Assembly (NCBI GenBank): GCA_023663135.1
Contig: JAMPIE010000014.1
Location: 1 to 64,000, forward strand
DNA length: 64,000 nt
From: Alloprevotella sp.
GTDB taxonomy: Bacteria > Bacteroidota > Bacteroidia > Bacteroidales > Muribaculaceae
Direction of reading: 5' to 3'
A program made the translations under genes and the position numbers. The notes beneath the pieces are model-generated. The model was not told where the DNA came from. It ran no database searches and was given only the letters and a program-made list of their open reading frames with translations. Shown piece by piece: positions 1-7,152 of the stretch. How positions within the stretch are numbered: position 1 is the stretch's first letter; each line of letters begins with the position of its first letter.

Positions 1-53
1 CCCACGACCTTTTCGTTACGAATGAAATGCTCTACCGACTGAGCTATTGCGGC
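1..53 (-). tRNA. tRNA-Thr (anticodon CGU), 3' part outside the window
   Basis: Read on the minus strand, the segment begins with a seven-base acceptor arm GCCGCAA, then TA, a D-arm (GCTC, eight-base loop, GAGC), and an anticodon stem-loop TTTCA-TTCGTAA-CGAAA with anticodon CGT, which decodes ACG (Thr). The variable region and start of the T-arm follow, then the window ends, so the T-loop and 3' acceptor strand cannot be checked. The last pair of the anticodon stem is A-C instead of a Watson-Crick pair. The 5' end is at 53. Confidence 0.9.
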
Positions 54-97
54 TTGATGCTTCCTTGGCGAAATGTCGCGCTGGAGCTTTATGGGTG

Positions 98-105
98 CAA
101 AGGTA
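98..105 (-). promoter_or_regulatory. Bacteroidetes -7 box upstream of tRNA-Thr
   Basis: TACCTTTG on the minus strand matches the Bacteroidetes -7 consensus TAnnTTTG and lies about 45 nt upstream of the tRNA 5' end, directly after the DUF4270 stop codon. No clear TTTG -33 box is seen at 19-21 nt spacing, so strength is uncertain. Confidence 0.45.
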
Positions 106-1506
106 CTAAAATTTTATCGTTTCAGTGCTATAAGTAAGCTTTATTTTTGCGCCGTTGAGGTTGAGTTTTGCCATTGCGGGGCCTTCGATGTGAGGGCCTA
201 CGGCGGTTACGACGATAGTAGTCTGATAGTTAGAGCCAACATATTGCTCCATCGATACTTCGACAGGGACTACGGCCAGGTGGGAGAGACGGTCGATGTC
301 GGCCTGAGAGTGGGAGCCGTTGATAAGCTCCATGAGGTAGGGACGGAGGTTTGAGAAATAGTAAGATCCGGTGGATGAGTCGTAGTCGGCCAAGAAGGAG
401 GTGACATTGTCGGGGATCATCTGCTCGGCAAAGAATTTATCGCGCTGATCTTCGGGGAGGAGAAGGATATGGGGAGGCGGATTGATGCCGTAGTCGTTTT
501 CAATCTTTTCTACGGGCAGCCTGAATGTGAGAGAGTTGACCACACCCATTGCTTTTTGTGTGGCGTGACGATATGCGTCTATGATAGCTTGCGTGGGGAA
601 TGTGATGCGGCTCTCATATCCGAGTGGCGAGACGAGCATGGGGCACTGAGCGGCCATGGCGGTGAGCGATGGGTCGATGTTGAAGGAGAGGTTGTTGTTG
701 GTCAACACCTCTGGGGTAGAGGCTGCAATGACGCAGGCAGAATAGATGGTTGTATCGCGCTCTTGATCGAGGGAGTTGGTGTAGCGTGTGTTGGAGTGAT
801 AGTAAAGTATCACTCTGGTGTTGAATATGTTGGTGACTCGTCCGGCTCCAAAAGAGTTGGCGACGTATATTCCCGGCATCACGGCGGCAAATGCGTCGGG
901 GGAAGAGAAGATATCGGGGTTGGCGCGATATGCTTCTACATATTTTTGTCCTATTTCAATGGGAAGGTTGGCTTGGATTAGGTGGACGTTAAATGTCTCG
1001 AGGGAGTCGGAGTAGAGGTTTGTTGAGGAGTAAATTGCAGCGGAGAGGGGCTCTGAGGGGTCATAGTATCCGTCGGGTCGGAAGGTGGAGGTAAGAACGG
1101 TCGGGAGCTGCTTTTTGAGGGCGTAGACTTTCATTCCCATGGGGGTCATGGAGTCGCCGGTGATTTTGTTGCCGTAGAAGCGGAGGTAAAGGGCAATTGA
1201 GTCGACGGTCTGAGGTGTGACTCCGGTGGTGTCAAAGGCTTCGGATGGCATGAGTTGAGTGACGAAGTCGCTTGTGAGTGAGCCATAGCGACGGGCGTCA
1301 ATTGAGCCGAGAAGCTGGGTGAGGGTCCTGGCTCTGAGCTCGGTGGTGGGAGACGAGGTGCCTGAGACGGTAAAGGCAGAGTCTATGGTGATCTCGCTCT
1401 TGTCGGTTACGAGTGATGAGCCGATGGATGATGTGTCGTCGTTGCAAGCGATGACAGCGATGAGGGTGAGGATTAAGGACGGGAGGATCCGAAGATGGTT
1501 TTTCAA
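106..1506 (-). CDS. DUF4270 family lipoprotein
   Basis: A 466-residue protein of unknown function exported as a lipoprotein. The N-terminus has a hydrophobic stretch (about residues 8-20) ending in the lipobox-like VIAC, so Cys21 is the probable lipidation site. The following region (NDDTSSIGSSLVTDKSEI) is characteristic of the DUF4270 family, found in Bacteroidetes. The frame begins with TTG (1504-1506); no better in-frame ATG precedes the signal sequence. It starts 36 bp after the short GT5 gene and is probably cotranscribed with it, a pairing I recall from other Bacteroidales genomes. Function is not known; location (periplasmic or outer-membrane leaflet) is inferred from the signal. Confidence 0.8.
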   Translation of the reverse strand: MKNHLRILPSLILTLIAVIACNDDTSSIGSSLVTDKSEITIDSAFTVSGTSSPTTELRARTLTQLLGSIDARRYGSLTSDFVTQLMPSEAFDTTGVTPQTVDSIALYLRFYGNKITGDSMTPMGMKVYALKKQLPTVLTSTFRPDGYYDPSEPLSAAIYSSTNLYSDSLETFNVHLIQANLPIEIGQKYVEAYRANPDIFSSPDAFAAVMPGIYVANSFGAGRVTNIFNTRVILYYHSNTRYTNSLDQERDTTIYSACVIAASTPEVLTNNNLSFNIDPSLTAMAAQCPMLVSPLGYESRITFPTQAIIDAYRHATQKAMGVVNSLTFRLPVEKIENDYGINPPPHILLLPEDQRDKFFAEQMIPDNVTSFLADYDSSTGSYYFSNLRPYLMELINGSHSQADIDRLSHLAVVPVEVSMEQYVGSNYQTTIVVTAVGPHIEGPAMAKLNLNGAKIKLTYSTETIKF

Positions 1507-1542
1507 CTGAGTGGAGGGGGTGGTTAGGATGATTGAGGGAGA

Positions 1543-2367
1543 TTATACTTCGGCGAGGAGGCCGCGGTACATGTCGTTCATTTCGTCGGCAAAGGCCTGG
1601 GTGTCGGGGTTGAAGGGACGGAAGGGCTTACCGGAGGTCTTGGCTAAGTCGATGATGTCGGGATTGATTTCTTGGTCGGCTTGGACGATTGCGTCGGCAT
1701 ATTGGATGGCGATGCGATGGAGGGTATCGCCATCAACGGGTCCATCGCTGAGGCTCTCAAGGTCTTGAGCTGGGAAAGATTGCTTGAGGAAGGTGACAAG
1801 GTCGGCAGGAATGGGTTCAGCCGGAGTTTCGTTTCGGAGGGCATAGACCACTTTTGTGTTGGCAAATGTGGGGTCGTCGGCCATCATCTTTTTGATGAAG
1901 AGGGGAGTGAGGGCAGTGAGCCAGCCCATGCATTGAACCACAGCGGGCTCCCAACGGAGCTTCTTGACGGTCTCCACCACTCCTCTGACGAAGAAGATCA
2001 TCCTTTCGTGATTGTCGGTGGGGCTGGAGAGCGTTTCAAGGGGGGCTGAGGCGCCGGTGGCCTGGTTGAAGTAGTCGTCGGAGTCGATGAAGTAAACTTG
2101 CATTCTCGAGGGCTGTAGAGTGGCCACCTTGATGATGAGTGGATGGTCGGTGTCATCGATGATGATATTCATCCCTGAGAGCCTGATCACCTCGTGGAGC
2201 TGGTTTCTCCGCTCATTGATGCAGCCATATTTGGGCATGAAGGTACGCACCTCAAAGCCATGGTCTTGCATTCTGACTGGGACCTGCTTTCCGAGGAGCG
2301 ACATAGGCGAGTCGGGGAGGTAGGGGGCTATTTCTTGCGAGATGTAGAGAAGCTTTTTGTTTTTCAT
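1543..2367 (-). CDS. Short glycogen/starch synthase N-terminal domain protein (GT5-like)
   Basis: A 274-residue cytosolic protein resembling the N-terminal Rossmann half of GT5 ADP-glucose glycogen/starch synthases: it opens with LLYISQEIAPY, then a KQVP...GFEVRTFMPKYG block that parallels the glucan-primer region of the family. Full GT5 enzymes are about 480-550 residues and carry a second GT-B domain that binds ADP-glucose; that half is absent and the frame ends cleanly, with no continuation downstream before DUF4270. It is therefore unlikely to be a complete synthase by itself. It has its own promoter (2422-2453) and heads a two-gene unit with the DUF4270 lipoprotein. Family assignment is firm, function is not. 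Confidence 0.8.
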   Translation of the reverse strand: MKNKKLLYISQEIAPYLPDSPMSLLGKQVPVRMQDHGFEVRTFMPKYGCINERRNQLHEVIRLSGMNIIIDDTDHPLIIKVATLQPSRMQVYFIDSDDYFNQATGASAPLETLSSPTDNHERMIFFVRGVVETVKKLRWEPAVVQCMGWLTALTPLFIKKMMADDPTFANTKVVYALRNETPAEPIPADLVTFLKQSFPAQDLESLSDGPVDGDTLHRIAIQYADAIVQADQEINPDIIDLAKTSGKPFRPFNPDTQAFADEMNDMYRGLLAEV

Positions 2368-2421
2368 CGTGAAAAATGGTGATAAAAGGGCCTTAAAGCG
2401 TCGAGCACTCTAATCCCCGTG

Positions 2422-2453
2422 CAAAGTTACGCAAAAAAATTGGAATAGCCAAA
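2422..2453 (-). promoter_or_regulatory. Promoter of the GT5-like gene
   Basis: On the minus strand TTTG (2450-2453) is separated by 20 nt from TAACTTTG (2422-2429), a full match to the Bacteroidetes sigma-ABfr promoter. Predicted start of transcription is near 2415, giving a leader of about 50 nt before the ATG at 2367. Confidence 0.8.
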
Positions 2454-2457
2454 ATGA

Positions 2458-2504
2458 GGCGCCCGGCTCGTCCCACTATGTTTGGAGTTGGGGAGCCGGG
2501 CGCC
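2458..2504 (-). terminator. Hairpin after nagB
   Basis: GGCGCCCGGCTC (2458-2469) and GAGCCGGGCGCC (2493-2504) form a perfect 12-bp stem with a 23-nt loop, 22 bp past the nagB stop. On the minus strand it is followed by TCATTTTGG, a weak U-tract, so it may be a terminator or a 3' stabiliser. It abuts the -33 box of the next gene. Confidence 0.6.
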
Positions 2505-2525
2505 GAAAAGGGGGCTTTGAGAGAA

Positions 2526-3335
2526 TTAGAGCTGAGATGCGGGGTCGAGGTTTTTGCTTTCGATGTCGAGGAAGTAACGATAGGTGTCGACTTTGAGTTC
2601 ACCGCAGGCGGCCTCGTCGGCGATGATGATTGCCTTGGGGTGCATCTGGAGGGCTGAGATGGTCCACATCTGGGAGATGCCGCCTTCGACGCCATGTCGC
2701 AGGGCGCGAGCTTTGTTGTGGCCGTTGACGATAAGCATCACGCTCTTGGCTGCCATGACGGTGCCAACGCCTACGGTGAGGGCTGTCTTGGGCACGAGGT
2801 CGACATTGTTGTCGAAGAAGCGAGAGTTGGCGATGATGGTGTCGGAGGTGAGGGTTTTCATGCGAGTCTTGGAGGTGAGTGATGACCCGGGCTCGTTGAA
2901 GGCGATGTGGCCGTCGGGGCCTACTCCACCCATGAAGAGGTCGATGCCTCCATATGATGCAATCTTGTCTTCATAGCGCTGACATTCGGCGATGGGGTCT
3001 TCGGCGTTGCCGTTGAGAATGTTGACGTTTTCGGGGAGGATGTCAATCTGGTTGAAGAAGTTGGTCCACATGAAGGTGTGGTAGCTCTGCTCGTGGTCGC
3101 GTGGAATTCCGCAGTATTCGTCCATGTTGAATGTGACGACGTTTTTGAAGGACACTTTGCCTTCTTTGTTGAGGCGGATGAGCTCTTTGTACATGCCGAG
3201 GGGGGAGCTGCCGGTGGGGCAACCGAGGATAAAAGGCTTCTCTGGGGTGGGTTTTGCCTCGTTGATGCGGGCGGCAACATAGGCGGCGGCCCATTGTGAC
3301 ACCTTGTCGTAGTCAGGCTCGATGATAAGTCTCAT
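2526..3335 (-). CDS. nagB: Glucosamine-6-phosphate deaminase
   Basis: Converts glucosamine-6-phosphate to fructose-6-phosphate and ammonia in amino-sugar catabolism, in the cytosol. The 269-residue protein has the usual family length. Residues equivalent to the E. coli catalytic set are all present at the same numbering: Asp72 in FNMDEYCG, Asp141, His143 and Glu148 in [15 protein letters not shown]. The phosphate-binding loop [12 protein letters not shown] lies at about 38-49. It has its own promoter (3397-3428) and a downstream hairpin, so it appears monocistronic. No nagA or sugar transporter is adjacent. Confidence 0.96.
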   Translation of the reverse strand: MRLIIEPDYDKVSQWAAAYVAARINEAKPTPEKPFILGCPTGSSPLGMYKELIRLNKEGKVSFKNVVTFNMDEYCGIPRDHEQSYHTFMWTNFFNQIDILPENVNILNGNAEDPIAECQRYEDKIASYGGIDLFMGGVGPDGHIAFNEPGSSLTSKTRMKTLTSDTIIANSRFFDNNVDLVPKTALTVGVGTVMAAKSVMLIVNGHNKARALRHGVEGGISQMWTISALQMHPKAIIIADEAACGELKVDTYRYFLDIESKNLDPASQL

Positions 3336-3396
3336 GAGTATTGGGGGGATGTGATGAGTGTTGGTTGGTTAAGTAATCTAAAAAGGATGTTTTGTG

Positions 3397-3428
3397 CAAA
3401 GGTAGTGAAAATGGGGGAGGGGAGCAAG
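3397..3428 (-). promoter_or_regulatory. Promoter of nagB
   Basis: Minus strand CTTG (3425-3428) and TACCTTTG (3397-3404) separated by 20 nt. The predicted transcription start near 3390 gives a leader of about 55 nt. Confidence 0.7.
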
Positions 3429-3447
3429 AGGAAAAGATGAATAAAAT

Positions 3448-3484
3448 AAAAAAACCGGCGGGCCATAAGGCCGGTCGGCTTTTT
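3448..3484. terminator. Bidirectional intrinsic terminator
   Basis: CCGGCGGGCC (3455-3464) and GGCCGGTCGG (3469-3478) form a 10-bp stem with one G-U and one mismatch and an ATAA loop. It is preceded by seven A (3448-3454) and followed by CTTTTT (3479-3484), so it can terminate in both directions. Its main use is the minus-strand small lipoprotein gene ending at 3561. Confidence 0.85.
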
Positions 3485-3560
3485 ATATCTTTCGGGACGC
3501 GCGTGTGTAGAAGCGTAGAAGTAGAAAATAGAAGGGAACGCGTGCCCGTGTTATGCCTGT

Positions 3561-3773
3561 TTATTCAGCGGCAGGAGCAGCAACCTCTTCAGCGGCAACC
3601 ACGAGGGTGTCACCAACTGAATCAACGGCAGCGTCAACCTCTTCCACGACAACGGGAGCAGCCTCTTCGGTAGCGATGGTGTCGGTTGTCTCAGTAGTTC
3701 CTTCAGCCTTGTTGCCGCAAGAGTAGAGAGCAGCTGAGAAGGCAACAGCGAGTAAGAAAACTAATTTCTTCAT
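3561..3773 (-). CDS. Small acidic lipoprotein
   Basis: A 70-residue protein with a signal peptide (MKKLVFLLAVAFSAALYSC) and a lipobox cysteine at residue 19. The mature ~52 residues are almost entirely Thr, Glu, Val, Asp and Ala (EEAAPVVVEEVDAAVDSVGD), low-complexity and very acidic, with no recognisable domain. It has a strong promoter (3862-3892), an ~80-nt leader and an intrinsic terminator, so it is likely expressed alone. Short acidic lipoproteins of this style are common in Bacteroidetes; the role is unknown. Confidence 0.8.
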   Translation of the reverse strand: MKKLVFLLAVAFSAALYSCGNKAEGTTETTDTIATEEAAPVVVEEVDAAVDSVGDTLVVAAEEVAAPAAE

Positions 3774-3861
3774 CTTGTAGTGTGATTAATGTTGTGGATT
3801 TATAACTATTTGATAAGTCTTGATTAGAATGCTTGAGTTGTGGTTTATTTCTAAATCACCG

Positions 3862-3892
3862 CAAAGGTAAGTCAGAAATTTGATACGCCAAA
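3862..3892 (-). promoter_or_regulatory. Promoter of the small lipoprotein
   Basis: Minus strand TTTG (3889-3892), 19-nt spacer, TACCTTTG (3862-3869). The predicted start of transcription is near 3855, leaving a leader of roughly 80 nt. Confidence 0.8.
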
Positions 3893-3978
3893 AGAAAATT
3901 TAGTATTTTTTTGTCGTGGGGATATGTTTTTGTGAAAAAGAGTTAAAAATCGTTTAATTGAGAGGGTGTTTGTTAACA

Positions 3979-5679
3979 TTATTGCTTTCCGTTTTCGCGG
4001 CCTACGAGGTAGTTGGCCATTGCGACGGCTTTGGTGATGTGGTCGCATATGTTGTTGTCGCCAATGAGGCGGTCGATGCCGGCGTGGACAATTACCTCTC
4101 TAACTCTGGGGTTAACGCCTGAAAGGACCACTTGTATGCCTTCAGATTGCGACGACTTGATGAGGATCTCAAGGTTGTGAACACCTGTGGCATCGATGAA
4201 TGGCACCTTGCGCATGCGAATGATTCTGACCTTTGGCTTTTCGCCTAATGTTGAACGCATCATCTCGTCAAATTTGGTGGCTACGCCGAAGAAGAATGGC
4301 CCGTCGATTTCATATACTTCGATGCCTTTGGCCACGTCGAGCACTTCGGCCTGGGCCTCAGTGCCTTCGGCGATGTCGAGCTCTCCGGAGTAAGCTCGTA
4401 TCTGGGTGTTTTCCATGACGCGACGCAGGAAGAGGATGATGGCCAGGAGGAGGCCAATCTCGATGGCGATGGTGAGGTCAAAGATGACAGTGAGGAGGAA
4501 GGTGACGGTGAGGACGGAGATGTCGCTCTTGGGGTTGTGGAAGATGCCTCTGACGGTGCGCCATCCGCTCATGTTGTATGCTACGACGATAAGTACAGCG
4601 GCCAGGCATGCCATTGGCACCATATTAATAAGGGGCATGAGGAAGAGGAAGATGAGGAGGAGCACGAGGGCATGTATGATGCCGGCCACGGGGGTGCGAC
4701 CGCCGTTGGTGATGTTGGTCATGGTGCGGGCAATGGCGCCGGTGACGGGGATGCCTCCAAAGAAAGGTACAGCAATGTTGGCAATGCCTTGTCCAATGAG
4801 CTCGCTGTTGGAGTCGGTGCGCGAGCCTGTGACGCCATCGGCCACGGTGGCCGAGAGGAGGCTCTCAATGGCACCGAGGACAGCGATGGTAAAGGCCGAT
4901 GGGAGGAGGAGGTTGATGGTGGTCATATTGAGCTCGAGGGCGTGAGGAGCCGGGATGTCGGTGGGGAGGGATCCGAAGCGGTCGCCGATGGTCTCAATGT
5001 CAAGCCAGGGGCAAACGCCCTTGAGGAGAGCCACGGCGGCGGTGACGGCCACGATGGCAATCAGTGCGCCGGGAAGCTTTTTGGAGATCTTAGGCACGAG
5101 GATGATGATGGCCAATGATATGAGGCCGACGGTGAGTGTAGGGAGGTGGGTGAGATGGAGGTTGGAAAGGTATGCGCCCCATTTGGGGAGAAATTCACTG
5201 GGGAGATTGGTGAGGCCCAGGCCGAGGAAATCGTTGATCTGAGTGGAGAAGATGGTAAGGGCAATACCGGCGGTAAAGCCTACGACGATAGGGTAGGGGA
5301 TAAACTTGATGACTGTGCCCAGATGGAAGAGGCCGAGCATCACCAGGATTATTCCGGCCATGAGAGTGGCAATGGCCAGGCCCTGGAGGCCATAAGAGGC
5401 TATGATATTGTAAACAATGACGATGAAGGCACCGGTGGGCCCGCCAATCTGGACGGAACAACCGCCCATGGCCGAGACGATGAAGCCGCCGATGATGGCG
5501 GTGACCAGGCCAATGGTGGGGCTCACACCCGATGCAATGCCGAAGGCAATTGCCAAAGGAAGGGCGACGATGCCCACGACGATGCCGGCAATAAGGTCAG
5601 ATTTAAAACGGGCGGCATTGTATCCGCGGAGGTCCCGGAATAGGGCGGGACGATAATCGATGGGTCCTGATAATTTCAT
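3979..5679 (-). CDS. SulP/SLC26 family inorganic anion transporter with STAS domain
   Basis: A 566-residue inner-membrane permease. The membrane part (about residues 25-420) has the family signature near the start (LIAGIVVGIVALPLAIAFG) and a GCSVQIGGPTGAF segment that matches the anion-site region. A cytosolic STAS domain occupies about residues 456-555, including FIDATGVHNLEIL in the position where STAS domains carry the phosphorylatable DSS/DTS motif; here it reads DAT. Substrate may be sulfate, bicarbonate or another anion and cannot be told from sequence. Monocistronic on the minus strand, divergent from the RND efflux operon. Confidence 0.92.
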   Translation of the reverse strand: MKLSGPIDYRPALFRDLRGYNAARFKSDLIAGIVVGIVALPLAIAFGIASGVSPTIGLVTAIIGGFIVSAMGGCSVQIGGPTGAFIVIVYNIIASYGLQGLAIATLMAGIILVMLGLFHLGTVIKFIPYPIVVGFTAGIALTIFSTQINDFLGLGLTNLPSEFLPKWGAYLSNLHLTHLPTLTVGLISLAIIILVPKISKKLPGALIAIVAVTAAVALLKGVCPWLDIETIGDRFGSLPTDIPAPHALELNMTTINLLLPSAFTIAVLGAIESLLSATVADGVTGSRTDSNSELIGQGIANIAVPFFGGIPVTGAIARTMTNITNGGRTPVAGIIHALVLLLIFLFLMPLINMVPMACLAAVLIVVAYNMSGWRTVRGIFHNPKSDISVLTVTFLLTVIFDLTIAIEIGLLLAIILFLRRVMENTQIRAYSGELDIAEGTEAQAEVLDVAKGIEVYEIDGPFFFGVATKFDEMMRSTLGEKPKVRIIRMRKVPFIDATGVHNLEILIKSSQSEGIQVVLSGVNPRVREVIVHAGIDRLIGDNNICDHITKAVAMANYLVGRENGKQ

Positions 5680-5744
5680 TGCAGCGATGGATGGGAAGAT
5701 GGTTTGGATAGGACTCTAAAATGTTGGAAACTCAGATGAAGCTG

Positions 5745-5752
5745 CAAAGGTA
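5745..5752 (-). promoter_or_regulatory. -7 box upstream of the SulP gene
   Basis: TACCTTTG on the minus strand, about 65 nt before the ATG. No TTTG is seen at the expected -33 position, so support comes from the -7 box and its placement only. Confidence 0.45.
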
Positions 5753-5836
5753 AGGAAAAATCCTTGTTGTGGGGATAGGAATGTAAAAAAATGTGAAAAC
5801 AGAGGGGCCGAATGTCTCGGCGTCTGAACAAACATT

Positions 5837-5848
5837 CACTCGCGAGTG
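5837..5848. promoter_or_regulatory. Palindrome CACTCGCGAGTG, candidate efflux operator
   Basis: A perfect 12-bp palindrome sits 75 bp upstream of the RND operon start and about 85 bp beyond the SulP -7 box. No classical promoter is seen for the RND operon, and no TetR-type regulator is encoded nearby, so this could be the site for an unlinked repressor or activator. Size and symmetry fit a TetR/MarR-type operator; this is inference. Confidence 0.4.
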
Positions 5849-5922
5849 TTGAAAGAGCGTCAAGCATAATAGCGACATAAACAGTTCATCATAAATCAAC
5901 ACACACCAACACCAGGCCCGTT

Positions 5923-7152
5923 ATGCCCCATAAGGACACGAAGACCGTTCACACCATCCGTCACTCCCATCACAAAGCAGTAATCCTAGTCATCATAGCC
6001 CTATTCATAGCGGCGGGCGCAGCAGGCATCTGCCTGATGAGGCGCCCGGAGGCACGCGTGGCGGCTCTACCGGTGGTGGAAGTCGACTCGGTGAAGGCCT
6101 CGAGCGTCAACCTCTACGGCGAGTATGTTGGACGCATTAGAGCACAGCAATTTGTAGAGATCCATGCCCGCGTGGAGGGTTATCTTGAGAAGATGCTCTT
6201 CCGCGAGGGCACCCATATCAGCAAGGGGCAGACGCTTTTTGTGATAGATCCGCGCGTGTATCGCGCCAAGGTAGACCGGGCAGTGGCTCAGGTGAGCAAG
6301 TCGAGAGCTCAGGCCCAGAAAGCCGAGAGAGACCTTGCCCGCATCCGACCGCTCTATGCCCAAAACGCAGCTTCGCAGCTCGATCTCGACAACGCCGAGG
6401 CCGCTTATGAGAGTGCCAAAGCCGAGCTGGCCGTGAGCGAGGCCGACCTTATCCAGGCACGGCTCACCTTAGGCTACACCCGGGTCACTTCGCCCATTTC
6501 AGGTTATATCTCTGAACGTGTGGCCGACATAGGAACTCTCGTGGGGCCCGGCGGCAAGTCGCTGCTGGCCACGGTAGTGAAGAGCGACACAGTGCGCATA
6601 GACTTCTCGATGACCGCCCTTGATTATCTGCGTTCGAGAGGACGCAACGTCAACCTCTCGGCTGCCGGTGACGAGGGGGACAAGATGCAGTCGTGGGTGA
6701 CCATCACGCTCCCCGACGGCTCGGTCTATCCCTTCCGTGGCAATGTAGACTTTGCCGACCCGCAGGTTGACCCCAAGACCGGCACCTTCTCAGTACGTGC
6801 GGAGATGCCCAATCCTGACCGCACCCTGCTTCCGGGCGAGTTTACGAAGGTAAAAGTGCTTCTCGATGTGAGAGAAGATGCCATAGAGATACCCACCAAG
6901 GCCATGACCATAGAGAAGGGTGGCGCATATGTGTATGTGATGAAGCCCGACTCAGTGGTGGAGCGCCGCTTTATAGAGACCGGCCCTCAGAGCGGCAACA
7001 AGATCATAGTGGAGCGTGGGCTGGCAGTGGGAGAGCGTCTGGTCACCGAGGGGATACAGAAGCTGAGCCATGGAGTCAAGGCGGCTCCGGTGGCACCGGG
7101 AACAATCGACCGTGACTATGCCGCTGCGGCCACGGAGGGCCGAGAGTCATGA
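5923..7152 (+). CDS. RND efflux periplasmic adaptor (AcrA/MexA type)
   Basis: Periplasmic adaptor that links the inner-membrane RND pump to the outer-membrane channel. The 409-residue protein has an N-terminal membrane anchor (about 19-40), a lipoyl/barrel-sandwich half motif (VEIHARVEGYLEKMLFREGT), a coiled-coil alpha-hairpin with KAERDLARIRPLYAQNAASQ, and the returning half motif LGYTRVTSPISGYISERVAD, followed by beta-barrel and membrane-proximal domains. No lipobox is seen. First gene of a three-gene operon; its stop overlaps the start of the RND pump gene by 4 bp. Confidence 0.95.
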   Translation: MPHKDTKTVHTIRHSHHKAVILVIIALFIAAGAAGICLMRRPEARVAALPVVEVDSVKASSVNLYGEYVGRIRAQQFVEIHARVEGYLEKMLFREGTHISKGQTLFVIDPRVYRAKVDRAVAQVSKSRAQAQKAERDLARIRPLYAQNAASQLDLDNAEAAYESAKAELAVSEADLIQARLTLGYTRVTSPISGYISERVADIGTLVGPGGKSLLATVVKSDTVRIDFSMTALDYLRSRGRNVNLSAAGDEGDKMQSWVTITLPDGSVYPFRGNVDFADPQVDPKTGTFSVRAEMPNPDRTLLPGEFTKVKVLLDVREDAIEIPTKAMTIEKGGAYVYVMKPDSVVERRFIETGPQSGNKIIVERGLAVGERLVTEGIQKLSHGVKAAPVAPGTIDRDYAAAATEGRES

